A program made the translations under genes and the position numbers. A DNA stretch of 64,000 bases from Cordilura impudica (taxonomy: Eukaryota; Arthropoda; Insecta; Diptera; Scathophagidae), in NCBI GenBank assembly GCA_963682025.1, contig OY821519.1, positions 12,810,168 through 12,874,167 on the forward strand, written 5' to 3'. This document shows positions 31,252-41,287 of the stretch, piece after piece (position 1 is the first letter of the stretch; each line of letters starts with the position of its first letter). Below the pieces are notes generated by a model. The model was not told the origin of the DNA and searched no databases. It saw nothing but the letters and a program-made list of their open reading frames with translations.

Positions 31252-32235
31252 TTAAGACATAAAGAAATATAAAATTCTTAAAAGTTGCAATTCATCCATA
31301 AATTTACTATCTGGCATAAATGTCTTGCGAAGAACATGCATCGACTTCAAAACATCCACTACATAGTAAGCTTCTTTGAGATCATCATTTTCTTCTTCTT
31401 CGGTAAGCGGTTCAACGCGGGGTAAATCGTCATCAAAGCTTACAAAATTTTAATTTTCTTGTGAAAATTTATAACTCTTCCATTCTTGAACTATTTCAAT
31501 TAATTCCTGTGACTCGCTTCGATTTCCAGAGCCGTTATAAAACTAGCGTAAAGGACTTATCTATTTGAAACAATTTTGAATACAAATTGGTATTACCAGT
31601 CCCTAGCCGGCTTTAATAAATGCAAGGCGGTCAAAAGTGTAATAGGTTTTTTAAAATCCTCAACAGTTTTTCCTAATTTATCTGCTGTCAATTTCCTTCT
31701 AATTATATTTTGACGATATTCTTTAATTGATACTAGCAGATTCCAGCGCTCGAAATTCGAGTGCAATTTCTAGGCAGCTTTATTTTTCAACTTAGTCAAT
31801 TCACAAACCCACACTTTATGGTTTATTATCATTGTGAATGAAGATAACAAACACATTAACAAATTCAATAAACACACACATAGCATAGGTATAATTTTAT
31901 GTGTATGTTAGTAGCAACTTCAAATGCAATTTACTCAAAATAAAGGAAAAATTTTAAAATCTGTAAATCTGCAAAATGCCTAAAAAGAAGTACCTTTCAA
32001 ATAATATACGTTTGGTCAAAATCGGGATAAAACGGTAGATCAAAACATTGGTCACAAGAAATCACTTAGGCTATTAATATTATAGATTATTATTTCTTGG
32101 CCAAGAGGCTGAGCTATCGGAGTGGTATCAGAAGATAAATATTCTATTCGAACATGGGAGGTGCATATGAGGTGCAGCGTTGCAGGTCGAGAAATATCCT
32201 CATTGAACGAAAAAATTATTTTCTCCCAGAGTTCT
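31252..32235 (-). pseudogene. Tigger/pogo-like (DDE_1, CENP-B type) transposase relic
   Basis: Minus-strand segments line up in the family's order. The first (32235 downward) is IEYLSSDTTPIAQPLGQE, matching the typical LPPNTTSLIQPLDQG block. After the family A copy 6 insertion come IKEYRQNIIRRKL and TVEDFKKPITLLTALHLLK (the helical part after the catalytic core). Then, past several stops, EIVQEWKSYKFSQEN, FDDDLPRVEPLTEEEEN and a C-terminal helix ending at the TAA at 31252-31254. In this family such proteins cut and paste the element at TA sites. Stops, a frameshift and the insertion show it is dead. The N-terminal DNA-binding part and first catalytic residues are not recognisable. Confidence 0.7.
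31733..32087 (+). mobile_element. Family A element, copy 6, inside the Tigger-like transposase
   Basis: Complete 355-bp copy: CTAGCAGATTCCAGCGCTCG to CTATTAATATTATAGAT. It splits the transposase reading frame between GQEII and IKEYRQ. If TA on each side is taken as a duplication, removing the element plus one TA restores the frame exactly. This gives the family insertion polarity and a minimal size. Confidence 0.8.
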
Positions 32236-32490
32236 TGTTTTATTGTCGGCTTTTCGATAAAAAAAAAAACATATTCTTGTACAAGCTAGTTCATTTATGC
32301 ATTTAGCAGTTAATTTTTGTTTGATATTTTGTTTTTTGAACACATGTGTGACCCAATTATGAGTGAAGCGCAGTTAAGTGGGATGCATTTAAAAGAAAAA
32401 TATGTACACAAAGTACATGGATCAAGGAAAATGTTTCACTTTAGAGTTATTTAGGCGTGAATCCTTCTTAAACGGGAAGCATTTATCCGT

Positions 32491-32580
32491 GAATATATTA
32501 AACTGACACGATACAGATAAGATTAGCATGACCCCTGTGCAAGGATGACACGCAAAATCGCAAAGCGTTCCACATTTTTT
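32491..32580 (+). pseudogene. U6 snRNA pseudogene
   Basis: From ACGATACAG (32508) to the terminal T run (32575-32580) the sequence follows insect U6 with about 5 differences in 73 bases, including GATTAGCATG, AAGGATGACACGCAAAATCG and AAGCGTTCCACATTTTT. The 5' part (32491-32507) is only loosely similar, and the 5' stem-loop is absent. The ACAGAGA box that contacts the 5' splice site reads ACAGATA, so it would not be functional. It is flanked by the Tigger-like end and the family B border. U6 copies often arise by LINE-mediated retroposition. Confidence 0.8.
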
Positions 32581-32611
32581 ACAATTCGTGTTTCAGTAGA
32601 AATGTGTCAAC

Positions 32612-32740
32612 ATTAGGGCACGTCTTTAAAATCAAACAGAAAGTGTCATCTATGTATCACTTATAGAATCAACTGCAGGGGCTCTGCTATTATAAAAATA
32701 TTTATTATTTCAACCGGTTAATTTTAAATTTTTCGTTTTT
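32612..32740 (-). mobile_element. Family B border sequence, copy 2 (reverse)
   Basis: Reverse complement of the 20797-20985 border: GCACGTCTTTAAAATCAAAC, AGTGTCATCTATGTATCACT, CAACTGCAGGGGCTCTGCTA and TTATTTCAACCGGTTAATTT, followed directly by the T-rich form of the AAAAATGA array. Truncated before the hairpin and CGGACTCAC part. Confidence 0.7.
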
Positions 32741-33005
32741 TATTTTTCATTTTTCATTTCATATTTTTCATTTCTCATTTTTGATTTTTCATTTTATATT
32801 TTTCATTTTTTATTTTTAATTTTTTATTTTTAATTTTTTTCTTTAAATTTTTATCTTTCATTTTTTATTTTTTATTTTAATTTTTTTTTTTAATTTTTAA
32901 TTTTTTATTTTTAATTTTTTTTTTTTTTAAATTTTTTATCTTTCATTTTTTTTTTCATTTTTCATTTTTTATTTTCAATTTTTATTTTTAATTTTTAATT
33001 TTTTT
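32741..33005. repeat. AAAAATGA-type array attached to B copy 2
   Basis: T-rich strand of the same simple repeat (TTTTTCATTTTTCATTTC and TTTTTAATTTTTTATTTTT words), ~265 bp. No left border like 15354-15393 is found, so the copy is truncated. Confidence 0.75.
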
Positions 33006-33489
33006 AAAAGTTATTTTAATTTATATTCGTGAGCAATAAGTGGATACTTGCACCAAAGCTATATCACAATGGATTACTTTGATCCCCAGAGCACTGAAGG
33101 TTTAAAGAAAAAATGAAGCGAATTATATTTCTTAAATTCTAAATAGTGGTTTCATCGACTTTACAAGAAAAACTCGTTGTCGGTAATCTTTATTTAAAAA
33201 TATCTTGAAATCCAAAGCTGGCCTTGAGTTATATATTAAATATCCTTAATTATCATTCTTTCTCCTATATTCTTTCTAAATTTATATTGTTAATTACTTT
33301 CATTTATATATGTTTCTAAATGTTAAAGAAATACTTTGTTCGATATTAATGTAACTTCTTGTTCATATTTTCTTTGAATTTTATTGTAGTATTTTATTGA
33401 AAATGAAAATATTTTTTCTTCAACATTCATGAGAACAACATCATGAATCAATAAATAATTAAAACCTTAAAAAATTTGTGTTAAATCAA

Positions 33490-34345
33490 TTAACTCTTGG
33501 CATATAATGGGTTAACATTCTCGGAGTTATTACAAATTTTAGCAACGGAAGATCTACACATTTGGTTATAATATTGTTGAATAATATAATATTTTTGAAT
33601 AAATTGTCTTTTATTAGCTTTGGGTCATATGCGGCCCCAAGTCCAAAAGGGTTAATGAGGTCATATTATTTTTTTCAGAAAGCCTAGGCTATAGAGATAA
33701 AATGTAACATTTAAAAGTAGACAACTGGTTAATTTTTGATGCAGAAAGAGTACGTTTACTGAATATTTCACAAAAAAATAATTTTTCTCGAAATCCGCAA
33801 AAAAAAATCGTTGTAAAAAAATTTATGGCAGATGAATTTACTTAAAAATTCACATACTTAATCTCTAGGATACACTTAACAAAACCTTAATGCGCCAGAT
33901 CAATATTTTGAAATTTTGTTTAAGAAAATTTTTTAAAACTTAAAAAAGGAGTTTTTAAAATTTGTTTGCAAAAAATTTTCCATCTCTGGTCTCATTTCGC
34001 AATAGGTTAAAAACGTGGTAATATATTTTATTAAATTTTATTAAATAAACAATACTTCACATCTGAGTGCTTAAAAGTATAGAGACCAAAAAAAAAAAAA
34101 AAACTGGCTTTAGTATATATCTCAAAATTGAAAAAAGTGCCATCAAATTTCATGACCAAGTGGTCTGGGGCATTGGCTATTTGTTGGCGAGATTTGATTA
34201 AATTTTGTAGTTATATAGCTTTTTGAAGAGACAATTTAATACTGATCTCGATTTATATAAGAACTTGTCGGAAAAATTAAACTGTAGAACGAAATTTTCG
34301 TAATATCTGAAATAAAGTCATATATACCCCTTATAAACACACTTC
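33490..34345 (-). repeat. Family E repeat, copy 2 (reverse)
   Basis: Reverse complement of 22530-23240 of copy 1, with the same block order: GGTCATATGCGGCCCCAAGT, AGTAGACAACTGGTTAATTT, TCTCGAAATCCGCAAAA, ATCTCTGGTCTCATTTCGC, and CAAGTGGTCTGGGGCAT near 34163. No coding content. Confidence 0.6.
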
Positions 34346-34495
34346 GGGTACTTTGGGCCCCACTAGGCACCAGAAGGCACCGTCGGATCGAGCTAAAAAA
34401 TGAAGACCGCATTTATGACAGCAAACCTCATATTTTAGACAAAGCCTATGCTAAGAATTTAAAAAAAAATCCCATACAGTTGCGATCAGTCTAAT

Positions 34496-34737
34496 AAAAT
34501 GCAAAAGGCCTTAACTAACATTTTTATTTTTTTTACAGGAGAAGCAAAAAACATCATAAAACAAAAATTACTTAAAACTTAATACACAAATTTTAGAATC
34601 AAGTTTAAAAACCAAAGATGGATTTATTTATGAAAAAAAAAAATGTCTGGGAAAATAGTAGTTTTTAAGTAAAAGGTCGTAACTAAAATACAAAAAGTCA
34701 ATTTTCAATTTTTTGTAACTTACGTCCTTTTGCACTT
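34496..34737. mobile_element. Candidate ~240-bp MITE
   Basis: AAAATGCAAAAGGCCTTAAC at the left is matched in inverted form by GTAACTTACGTCCTTTTGCA at the right (about 15 of 20). The interior repeats AAAAGGTCGTAACTAAAA. Ends and target duplication uncertain. Confidence 0.35.
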
Positions 34738-34875
34738 TAGGTGACGATATATAATATACTTGAGCATCCGAATATGGGACTGTGTATAACAAAATGTAAA
34801 TATACACTATATGTTTATTTTTAGTTTATTTATATTAATTTTGTTTAAATAAACGTTATAAATAAAAAAAAAAAA

Positions 34876-36147
34876 ACAAATAAGTCGGTTTAGGTCGACT
34901 ATACGATACTGTATACCATAAATTTAGGGAAAGGCCCGTAGGTCCAACTAATTGGATATATAAATTAAGCATAAACCAAATTTGAGGGGCTTTGTTAAGC
35001 TTTTGGTGCCTGGCTATATTAAAAAGTTCATAGCGTTATTTTTATATATGGATTAGGTCAAAGCATGGACCGATCATGACCTTATTTGGTAGTCACTTAT
35101 TTTACTCATGTACATTAGAGCGACTCACTCTGTATGGAGAGAAAAAAAGTGAAAAAAGTGCCCCCTAGATATTTACCTTGGTTTGTTTTATGACAACACC
35201 CAAAATATTTCTGGTCTGGCGTTAACCCATTGCTAGCTGGACCGTTTTTAAAAAAGGTCTATTTTTTAGTTTTTTGAAAATATTATCATTTTTCCCAGAT
35301 CAACATATCCAATATGGGTTAACGCTAGACCAGAAATATTTTGGGAATCGTTATGGAACAAAGCAAGGTAGATTTTTAAGGGGGCACTTTTTTCACTTTT
35401 TTTCGTGAGTCACTCTAATGTACATATAGAAATCAAATTTAAAAGAAATCTGTGCAATTTTTTTTATTTATTTAATAGATTTAGGTGAAGATCGGAAAGA
35501 TCTGAGTCGAGTTAGCGATTTCTGTCCGTCTATTGTAATGAAAGTACAGCTCGCAAGTATAATTATTTTTTGATTAAATTTAGTATATAAGCTTTTATCG
35601 GCCATAGAATAAACGCTATTGAATTTGGTGAAAATCGGTTCATGTTCAGACCCAGTCCTCATATAAATGACCTCGATGAGATCGTCTTAATTTGCCATAA
35701 TATCCAAAATATCATATAGATCTCGCTCAAATTTGGTTTGTGTATGTTTATTGCTCCTAATAATTATTAGTCCAATCTCAAACTCTGTAGGACAATTCTT
35801 TGTCACAGCCCCCATATGAAGCTAATTCCCGGTCTTCACTTAAATCTATCAAAAAACAAAAATATTGCACAGATTTTCCTCAAATTTGGTTTGTATATGT
35901 TTTTGCAAAAAATAAGTTACCTTAGCAAGTATTGTAAGGATCAGTCCATATTCCGACCTAGTCCCCATATAAATATAGCATCCGATATGAACTTTCTCAT
36001 ATCCCAAGGCAAAAAAAAAAAATAATAACGATCCCACTCAAATGTGGTTTATGATTATTTTCTATATATAATCAGTTGGACCTAAGAGCGAGGGTCTCTA
36101 AACACATGGTATAGGGTATTGTATAGTGAGTCTAGACTGCAAGAAAA
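34876..36147. mobile_element. Family D, inverted composite (copy 5)
   Basis: A forward 5' part (34876-~35497; AAATAAGTCGGTTTAGGTCG to AGATTTAGGTGAAGATCGG) is followed at once by a reverse copy (from GATCTGAGTCGAGTTAGCG with GTCCGTC near 35523 to GTGAGTCTAGACTGC near 36138). The result is a head-to-head fold-back of two diverged D segments. The forward part is split by a MITE (35113-35420). Confidence 0.7.
35113..35420. mobile_element. 308-bp MITE with TA target duplication
   Basis: Starts CATTAGAGCGACTCAC and ends GTGAGTCACTCTAATG, flanked on both sides by TA. Inside, long inverted similarity continues (AGTGAAAAAAGTGCCCCCTA with GGGGGCACTTTTTTCACT; CTGGTCTGGCGTTAACCCAT with ATGGGTTAACGCTAGACCAG). 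TA duplication and structure suggest a Tc1/mariner-type or similar non-autonomous element. Confidence 0.85.
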
Positions 36148-37793
36148 CACCCGTTATAAGAGTGCTAGCAGAAATACGGTTCGTGTTTATTTTAGATGTC
36201 TCCTAAGAATAACACATGAGCCTTAAAAATGTTACAGAATTTTCTGTTTTTTTTTTTTTTTTTTATAAAACTTAAAAACGCAGTAAAATGCTTAGCTCCA
36301 TGTATTTCACTTTTAATTCAAACATTCCAGATGAGACAGTCTATATCTGCAATGACTAAGTGTCTGAATGACATGAATGTCAATATATAATATATACCAA
36401 AAAATTTGAATAACACGAAACACTTCAAAGTAGTTTCTTTCAATGCATAGACAATCCTAGAATCTCCTATAAAGCTGCTGGTATGTGGGAAAAATACATT
36501 GACATAATAATGATGTGTTATGCAAAAGTCGATTGGCAAAAAGGAAAAATTCAATAAATTGTGGTTTGCTTATAGAATTTATATCCGCCGACTATGGGTG
36601 TAAGCTGGAATAATATTGAGTGCGTGCGTGTGTGTGTGTATGTGCAAAGGAAATGTTATTAAAACCAGCACGGATTGAAAACTGAATTATTACAGTAACA
36701 CAGACTTGAATAATAACACTTATTTCCTAAACGAACTCCAGTAAGCATCTGATAATATATTTTTTTTTCATTGCTGCAAAATGCAACTTGGTAAAGTATT
36801 CTCGTATGGAAGACAACGATGAAGGTGGAAAATGAAGGAAAATGGAATATGGTAAATGTATGAAAATGGCTCACGTAGCTGAATCATATTTCTTTGCTGC
36901 TGCTTTTGTTGTTGTTGGCATAAAGCTCTTAAATGCAAATCAAGTTGATGACAGAAAACAGACGCCAAATAACGATGTCGTTGGGATATTTGCATGACTG
37001 GTGGCCTGGATAATATGATGGTGGTAACAACGATAACGTCGCTGTTAGCTTTGTTGGTCACTTATGACTAATGCCCGACAATGACGATGACATTATGTTA
37101 TGGCAACTACTACTTACTCATAACGAACAACACCAACCAACCAGCCAAGCCATCAACCAACCACCTTCTTGATAATCTTTTTCCTTTTACCGTATATTAA
37201 AAGGATAAAATATGTTTTTTTTTTCAAAAAGAATGGCAAAAAATTGGTATAAAATAAAGAAGCTGGAAAAACCATCAGCTAAACACCAAAATTTGTATTT
37301 GCCTTTGTAAAGGCAAACAGATTTGAACGTTGCTTTATCACAAAGAAGAAGAAGAAGAAAAAAATGAAAATCCTTAAGTGGATAATACTACTCGTATATA
37401 CACATATTTTACAATTGAGATTTATATAGTGGTATGTTTGTACGTATTTTCACTATAAATGAAAAATTGAAAAATATATTTTTGAACGGAAACGGGTACG
37501 GATATCACGCAAATGTTAAAGGTTTACGTGTAAATGTCAAACTAATAGATGGTAAATGGCGGTTAAATTGCAAAATAATCATACTTGAGTTGAAGTCGTT
37601 GTAAATATTTGTACAGTGATGGTTAAAATAATATGGAACTGATATTTTGCTTTAGTTGTAATGCGAGTATTTAAGGCAGGAAGTTTCATTTAAGTTAATA
37701 CTCATCTATTTGTTTATTATTAGAAGTGAAATAAATTTAAATATGAAACAGATGCAGTATTAAATATTTTTAAATAATTATAAAAGTAATTGT
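36148..37793. other. Mostly single-copy-looking DNA
   Basis: No gene recognised. It includes a GT run (GTGCGTGCGTGTGTGTGTG, from 36618), a CAA/CAG-type stretch read on the minus strand as a Gln run (36890-36920), CAACCAACC repeats (37129-37165) and GAAGAAGAAGAAG (37345-37358). Such mixed short repeats are usual in dipteran introns and regulatory DNA. A 97-codon minus-strand ORF (36768-37061) shows no domain. Confidence 0.4.
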
Positions 37794-38586
37794 AACAAGT
37801 AAGAAAATTATAGTCGGTCTAGACCGACTATACGATACCCTATACCATGCGTTTAGAAACCCTATCTCTTAGGCCCAACTAACTGGACATAGAAAATAAG
37901 CAAAAACCAAATTTGAGTGGGATTTTTATTAATTTTTTTGGCTGCAGATATAAAAAAGTTCATATCGGATGCTATATCTATAAAGGGGGTAGGTCCAAAA
38001 ATGGACCGATCCTGATCATGTTTGGTGAAGTCTCTTGTATTTTGCAAAAATATGTACAAACAAAATTTGAGAAGAATCAGTGCAATATTTTTGTTTTTTA
38101 ATAGATTTAACTGAAGATCGGGAAGCAGCTCTATATGAGGTCAAAGGTATCATTTTGGGACTACTCATTAGTGGATGTAATGAACGCATACAAACCCAAT
38201 TTGCGTAAGATCTATATGACAATTTGGATCTTATGGCAATTTATGTCGATTTCATATGGGTAATTTGTATGGGGGCTAGGTCTGAACATGGACCGATTCT
38301 CACCAATTTCAATAGCGTTCATCCCATGGCCTATAAAAGCTTATATGCCAAATTTCATCAAAATATATTCATATTTGCGACCTGCAGTTTGATTACAAGC
38401 TTTACATGGACACACAGACGGACGGACGGACGGACGGACGGACGGACATTGTTAAATCAACTCAGAAAGTGATTCTGATTCGATCGGTATAATTAAAGAT
38501 GGGTCTAGGTCAAATATTTTTGGGTGTTACAAACAGCAGCACAAAGTCATTATACCCAAACCACATAGTGGTATAGGGTATAAAAA
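37794..38586 (+). mobile_element. Family D element, copy 6 (full length, 793 bp)
   Basis: Reference copy. The palindrome TAGTCGGTCTAGACCGACTA lies at 37811-37830. ATACCCTATACCA (37835-37847) is mirrored by TGGTATAGGGTAT (38569-38581). The (CGGA)7 microsatellite is at 38419-38446, the internal palindrome-like CTCAGAAAGTGATTCTGA near 38461, and the 3' hairpin ACCAC-ATA-GTGGT at 38560-38572. No ORF above background. The 13-bp subterminal inverted repeats, core microsatellite and 3' hairpin are the structural features known for DINE-1/Helentron-associated elements. Sequence homology to them is not claimed. Confidence 0.8.
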
Positions 38587-39294
38587 TGCTATTGTTGAAA
38601 ATTAAAATACAAGTTGTTAAAAATTGTGGCTGCCTAAATCCTATAAAATCTAATTCCAAATAATTAAAAAATTCCCTTATTAAAAAACTTATGCGACATT
38701 CCTTGTTGACTGAATTTATTTTTTTTATTATTTAATATTTTTGTTTAGTTTTGGTTGAGTCAATAAATCACTTATGTCAATAAAACAATGAATGGAAATT
38801 ATATTTGTTGTAGAACTCATTCGAAATATATTTTTCGTAGTTTGGCTTGAACAATATTTGTTTAAAACATTTTATTTGATCAATAGTATAAAGCTGTTGA
38901 GGTTTATATACGCTTCACTATGTCATTGTTACAATTTTATGAAACGAAAGTTGAAAAAATATATTTGGTCAGCGATATTAGCTAAAAGAACATGTTCTAA
39001 AATACTATACTTGGCCCAGAAATGTCTTTATTGGATGTTCTCTAGCTAAATGGTATGAATTGAGATTTGCTCTGCAAAAGTCGTATCGTTGACGGATGAT
39101 ACACATAAAGAATTTTTTAAGTTAGGATTGATGTCAATGGACTTTTAAAAAATGGTTAAATTTTAACAAAATTCTTCACCTATTGAGTATAAAATTTTTT
39201 TTTTAAAACACATTTAAGAAGACAACTAAGAAATAAGTATACTAGTGGTATACCGTAAGTATACTATAAGTATAATGTATAGAAGAAGCAAATA
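38587..39294. other. Unassigned AT-rich DNA between two D copies
   Basis: No gene, RNA or repeat family recognised in this ~700-bp spacer. Confidence 0.4.
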
Positions 39295-40121
39295 AAACAA
39301 GTTAGAAAATTATAGTCGGTCTAGACCGACTATACGATACCCTATACCATGCGTTTAGAAACCCTATCTCTTAGGCCCAACTAACTGGACATTGAAAATA
39401 AGCAAAAACCAAATTTGAGTGGGATTTTTATTAATTTTTTTGGCTGCAGATATGAAAAAGTTCATATCGGATGCTATATCTATAAAGGGACTAGGTCCAA
39501 AAATGGACCGATCCTGATCATGTTTGGTAAAGTCTCTTGTATTTTGCAAAAATATGTACAAACAAAATTTGAGAAGAATCAGTGCAATATTTTTGTTTTT
39601 TAATAGATTTAAGTGAAGATCGGGAAGCAGCTCTATATGGGGTCAAAGGGATCATTTTTGGACTACTCATTAGTGGATGTAATGAACGCATACAAACCCA
39701 ATTTGAGTAAGATCTATATGACAATTTGGATCTTATGGCAATTTATGTCGATTTCATAGGGGTAATTTGTATGGGGGCTAGGTCTGAACATGGACCGATT
39801 CTCACCAATTTCAATAGCGTTCATCCCATGGCCGATAAAAGCTTATATACCAAATTTCGTCAAAATATATTCATATTTGCGACCTGCAGTTTGATTACAA
39901 GCTTTACATGGACACACAGACGGACGGACGGACGGACGGACGGACGGACGGACGGACGGACGGACGGACGGACGGACGGACGGACATTGTTAAATCAACT
40001 CAGAAAGTGATTCTGATTCGATCGGTATAATTAAAGATGGGTCTAGGTCAAATATTTTTGGTTGTTACAAACAGCAGCACAAAGTCATTATACCCAAACC
40101 ACATAGTGGTATAGGGTATAA
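39295..40121 (+). mobile_element. Family D element, copy 7 (full length, expanded microsatellite)
   Basis: Very close to copy 6 by eye along its length; same orientation, 1.5 kb downstream. The main difference is the microsatellite: 16 CGGA units (39921-39984) instead of 7. The palindrome (39313-39332), subterminal repeats and 3' hairpin are intact. Confidence 0.8.
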
Positions 40122-41010
40122 TGATCTTAATTTGAGATCACTCTTACTTTATACCACAAATGAATTTTTCTATGGAAATTCATGAAAACGCTAATACTGT
40201 GTTTTTAACGAAAACTATATTAGAGAAAGGGTGGAAGGGGTCTAATTTGAGATCAGCAATATTTTGTAACAAAAATAGATTTTTGTGTGTATGGAATTTT
40301 TTTGGCCGATTTCTACCAAATTGATTTGCGACTATATAGTACTTTAGAAATAATTCAGAAAGATTTTTTATAAATGCTATTTATGCTATATAAAAAATTA
40401 ATATAAAATTTTTTGTATTTATGCCACGCCCATTGGTTGATATATAGTAGAGGATATCATTTTTTTTTATCTCTTAACTTGCGTGGCAACACATTTTGTT
40501 CATTTTCTTTTCTTAATAATAATTTTTTCATATATATAAAATTTCAAAAATATTAACATTCTTTTTATTTTGACCACCACTGTTATTTACAAAATGTTTA
40601 TAAGAAATATGACAACCATTAGCCATTAGGTGATTCAGAACGACATTTTAAAAACCATTTATTTTATAATAAAAACAAATATTTAGAACGGAGTTTGTCA
40701 AAATAAAGTAACACTAATGTGTGTGTCTGGTAACAAAACTCCTTCAAGGTGGCACGGTTCAAGGGTACCTTCACACAAGTTCTATGAAAATTATACAATT
40801 TGATGTTCATGTTGTAGTAAATGCCTTTTTTGGAATTGCCAATAAATGCAAAATTACATTTGGGTATTCCCATAACCTCACTATTAATTTAGTGTGTCTT
40901 CTTGCTTTCTTCAATAATGTATTATTGAGTTTAAACTGAAAAAATATAATATTTTGTAGAATTTGTTAAATTTGGGAAAATCAACCTTGACCGATAGACG
41001 CAGAATCACT
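40122..41010. other. Unassigned AT-rich DNA
   Basis: TAATTTGAGATCA occurs twice in direct orientation (near 40129 and 40241). ATGCCACGCCCATTGGTTG at 40419 resembles a motif often seen in fly repeats. No gene recognised. Confidence 0.35.
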
Positions 41011-41287
41011 ACCTCGACCCTTTTATTATACCAATAGACTCAGGATCGCTTTCTGAGTCGACTTAGTGATGTCCGTCCGTCCGTATGCATATCGGTCCGT
41101 ATCTTTTAAACAAACCTCTTATAGACTATGGAACTAAATCCTAATTATCATACAAACTAATAACGATAAAACTTGGTCTGTGTGTCTATTATACCCATTC
41201 TTAGTCGTACTCCTTTTATACAGCTGATTCCCGATATACACTTAAATCTACCAAAAAGCAAAATATTGCACAAGTCTTTCTCAAATT
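41011..41287 (-). mobile_element. Family D fragment at the satellite border
   Basis: Reverse-strand remnant with CAATAGACTCAGGATCGC, CTGAGTCGACTTAGTGATG, GTCCGTCCGTCCGTATG and ACTTAAATCTACCAAAAAGC. It ends at AAATTTTATTTATAATAAAA where the ATAAAAAT array starts. Strongly diverged and internally deleted. Confidence 0.65.

Larger units (their letters stand above)
29544..32497 (-). mobile_element. Decayed Tigger/pogo-like DNA transposon with nested insertions
   Basis: The left terminus CAGTAATTCACGGATAAATG (29544-29563) is preceded by TA. The inverted match CATTTATCCGTGAAT lies at 32480-32494. Between them, on the minus strand, is a transposase relic of the CENP-B/DDE_1 type (31252-32235). Family A copies 5 and 6 and a 1126-bp TIR element are nested inside. 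The right end runs directly into a U6 pseudogene, so its last bases are uncertain. Confidence 0.6.

Noticed and set aside
36768..37061. 97-codon minus-strand ORF with a Gln run
   Set aside because: Gln run from CAA/CAG simple repeat common in fly introns; no domain, no splice support.
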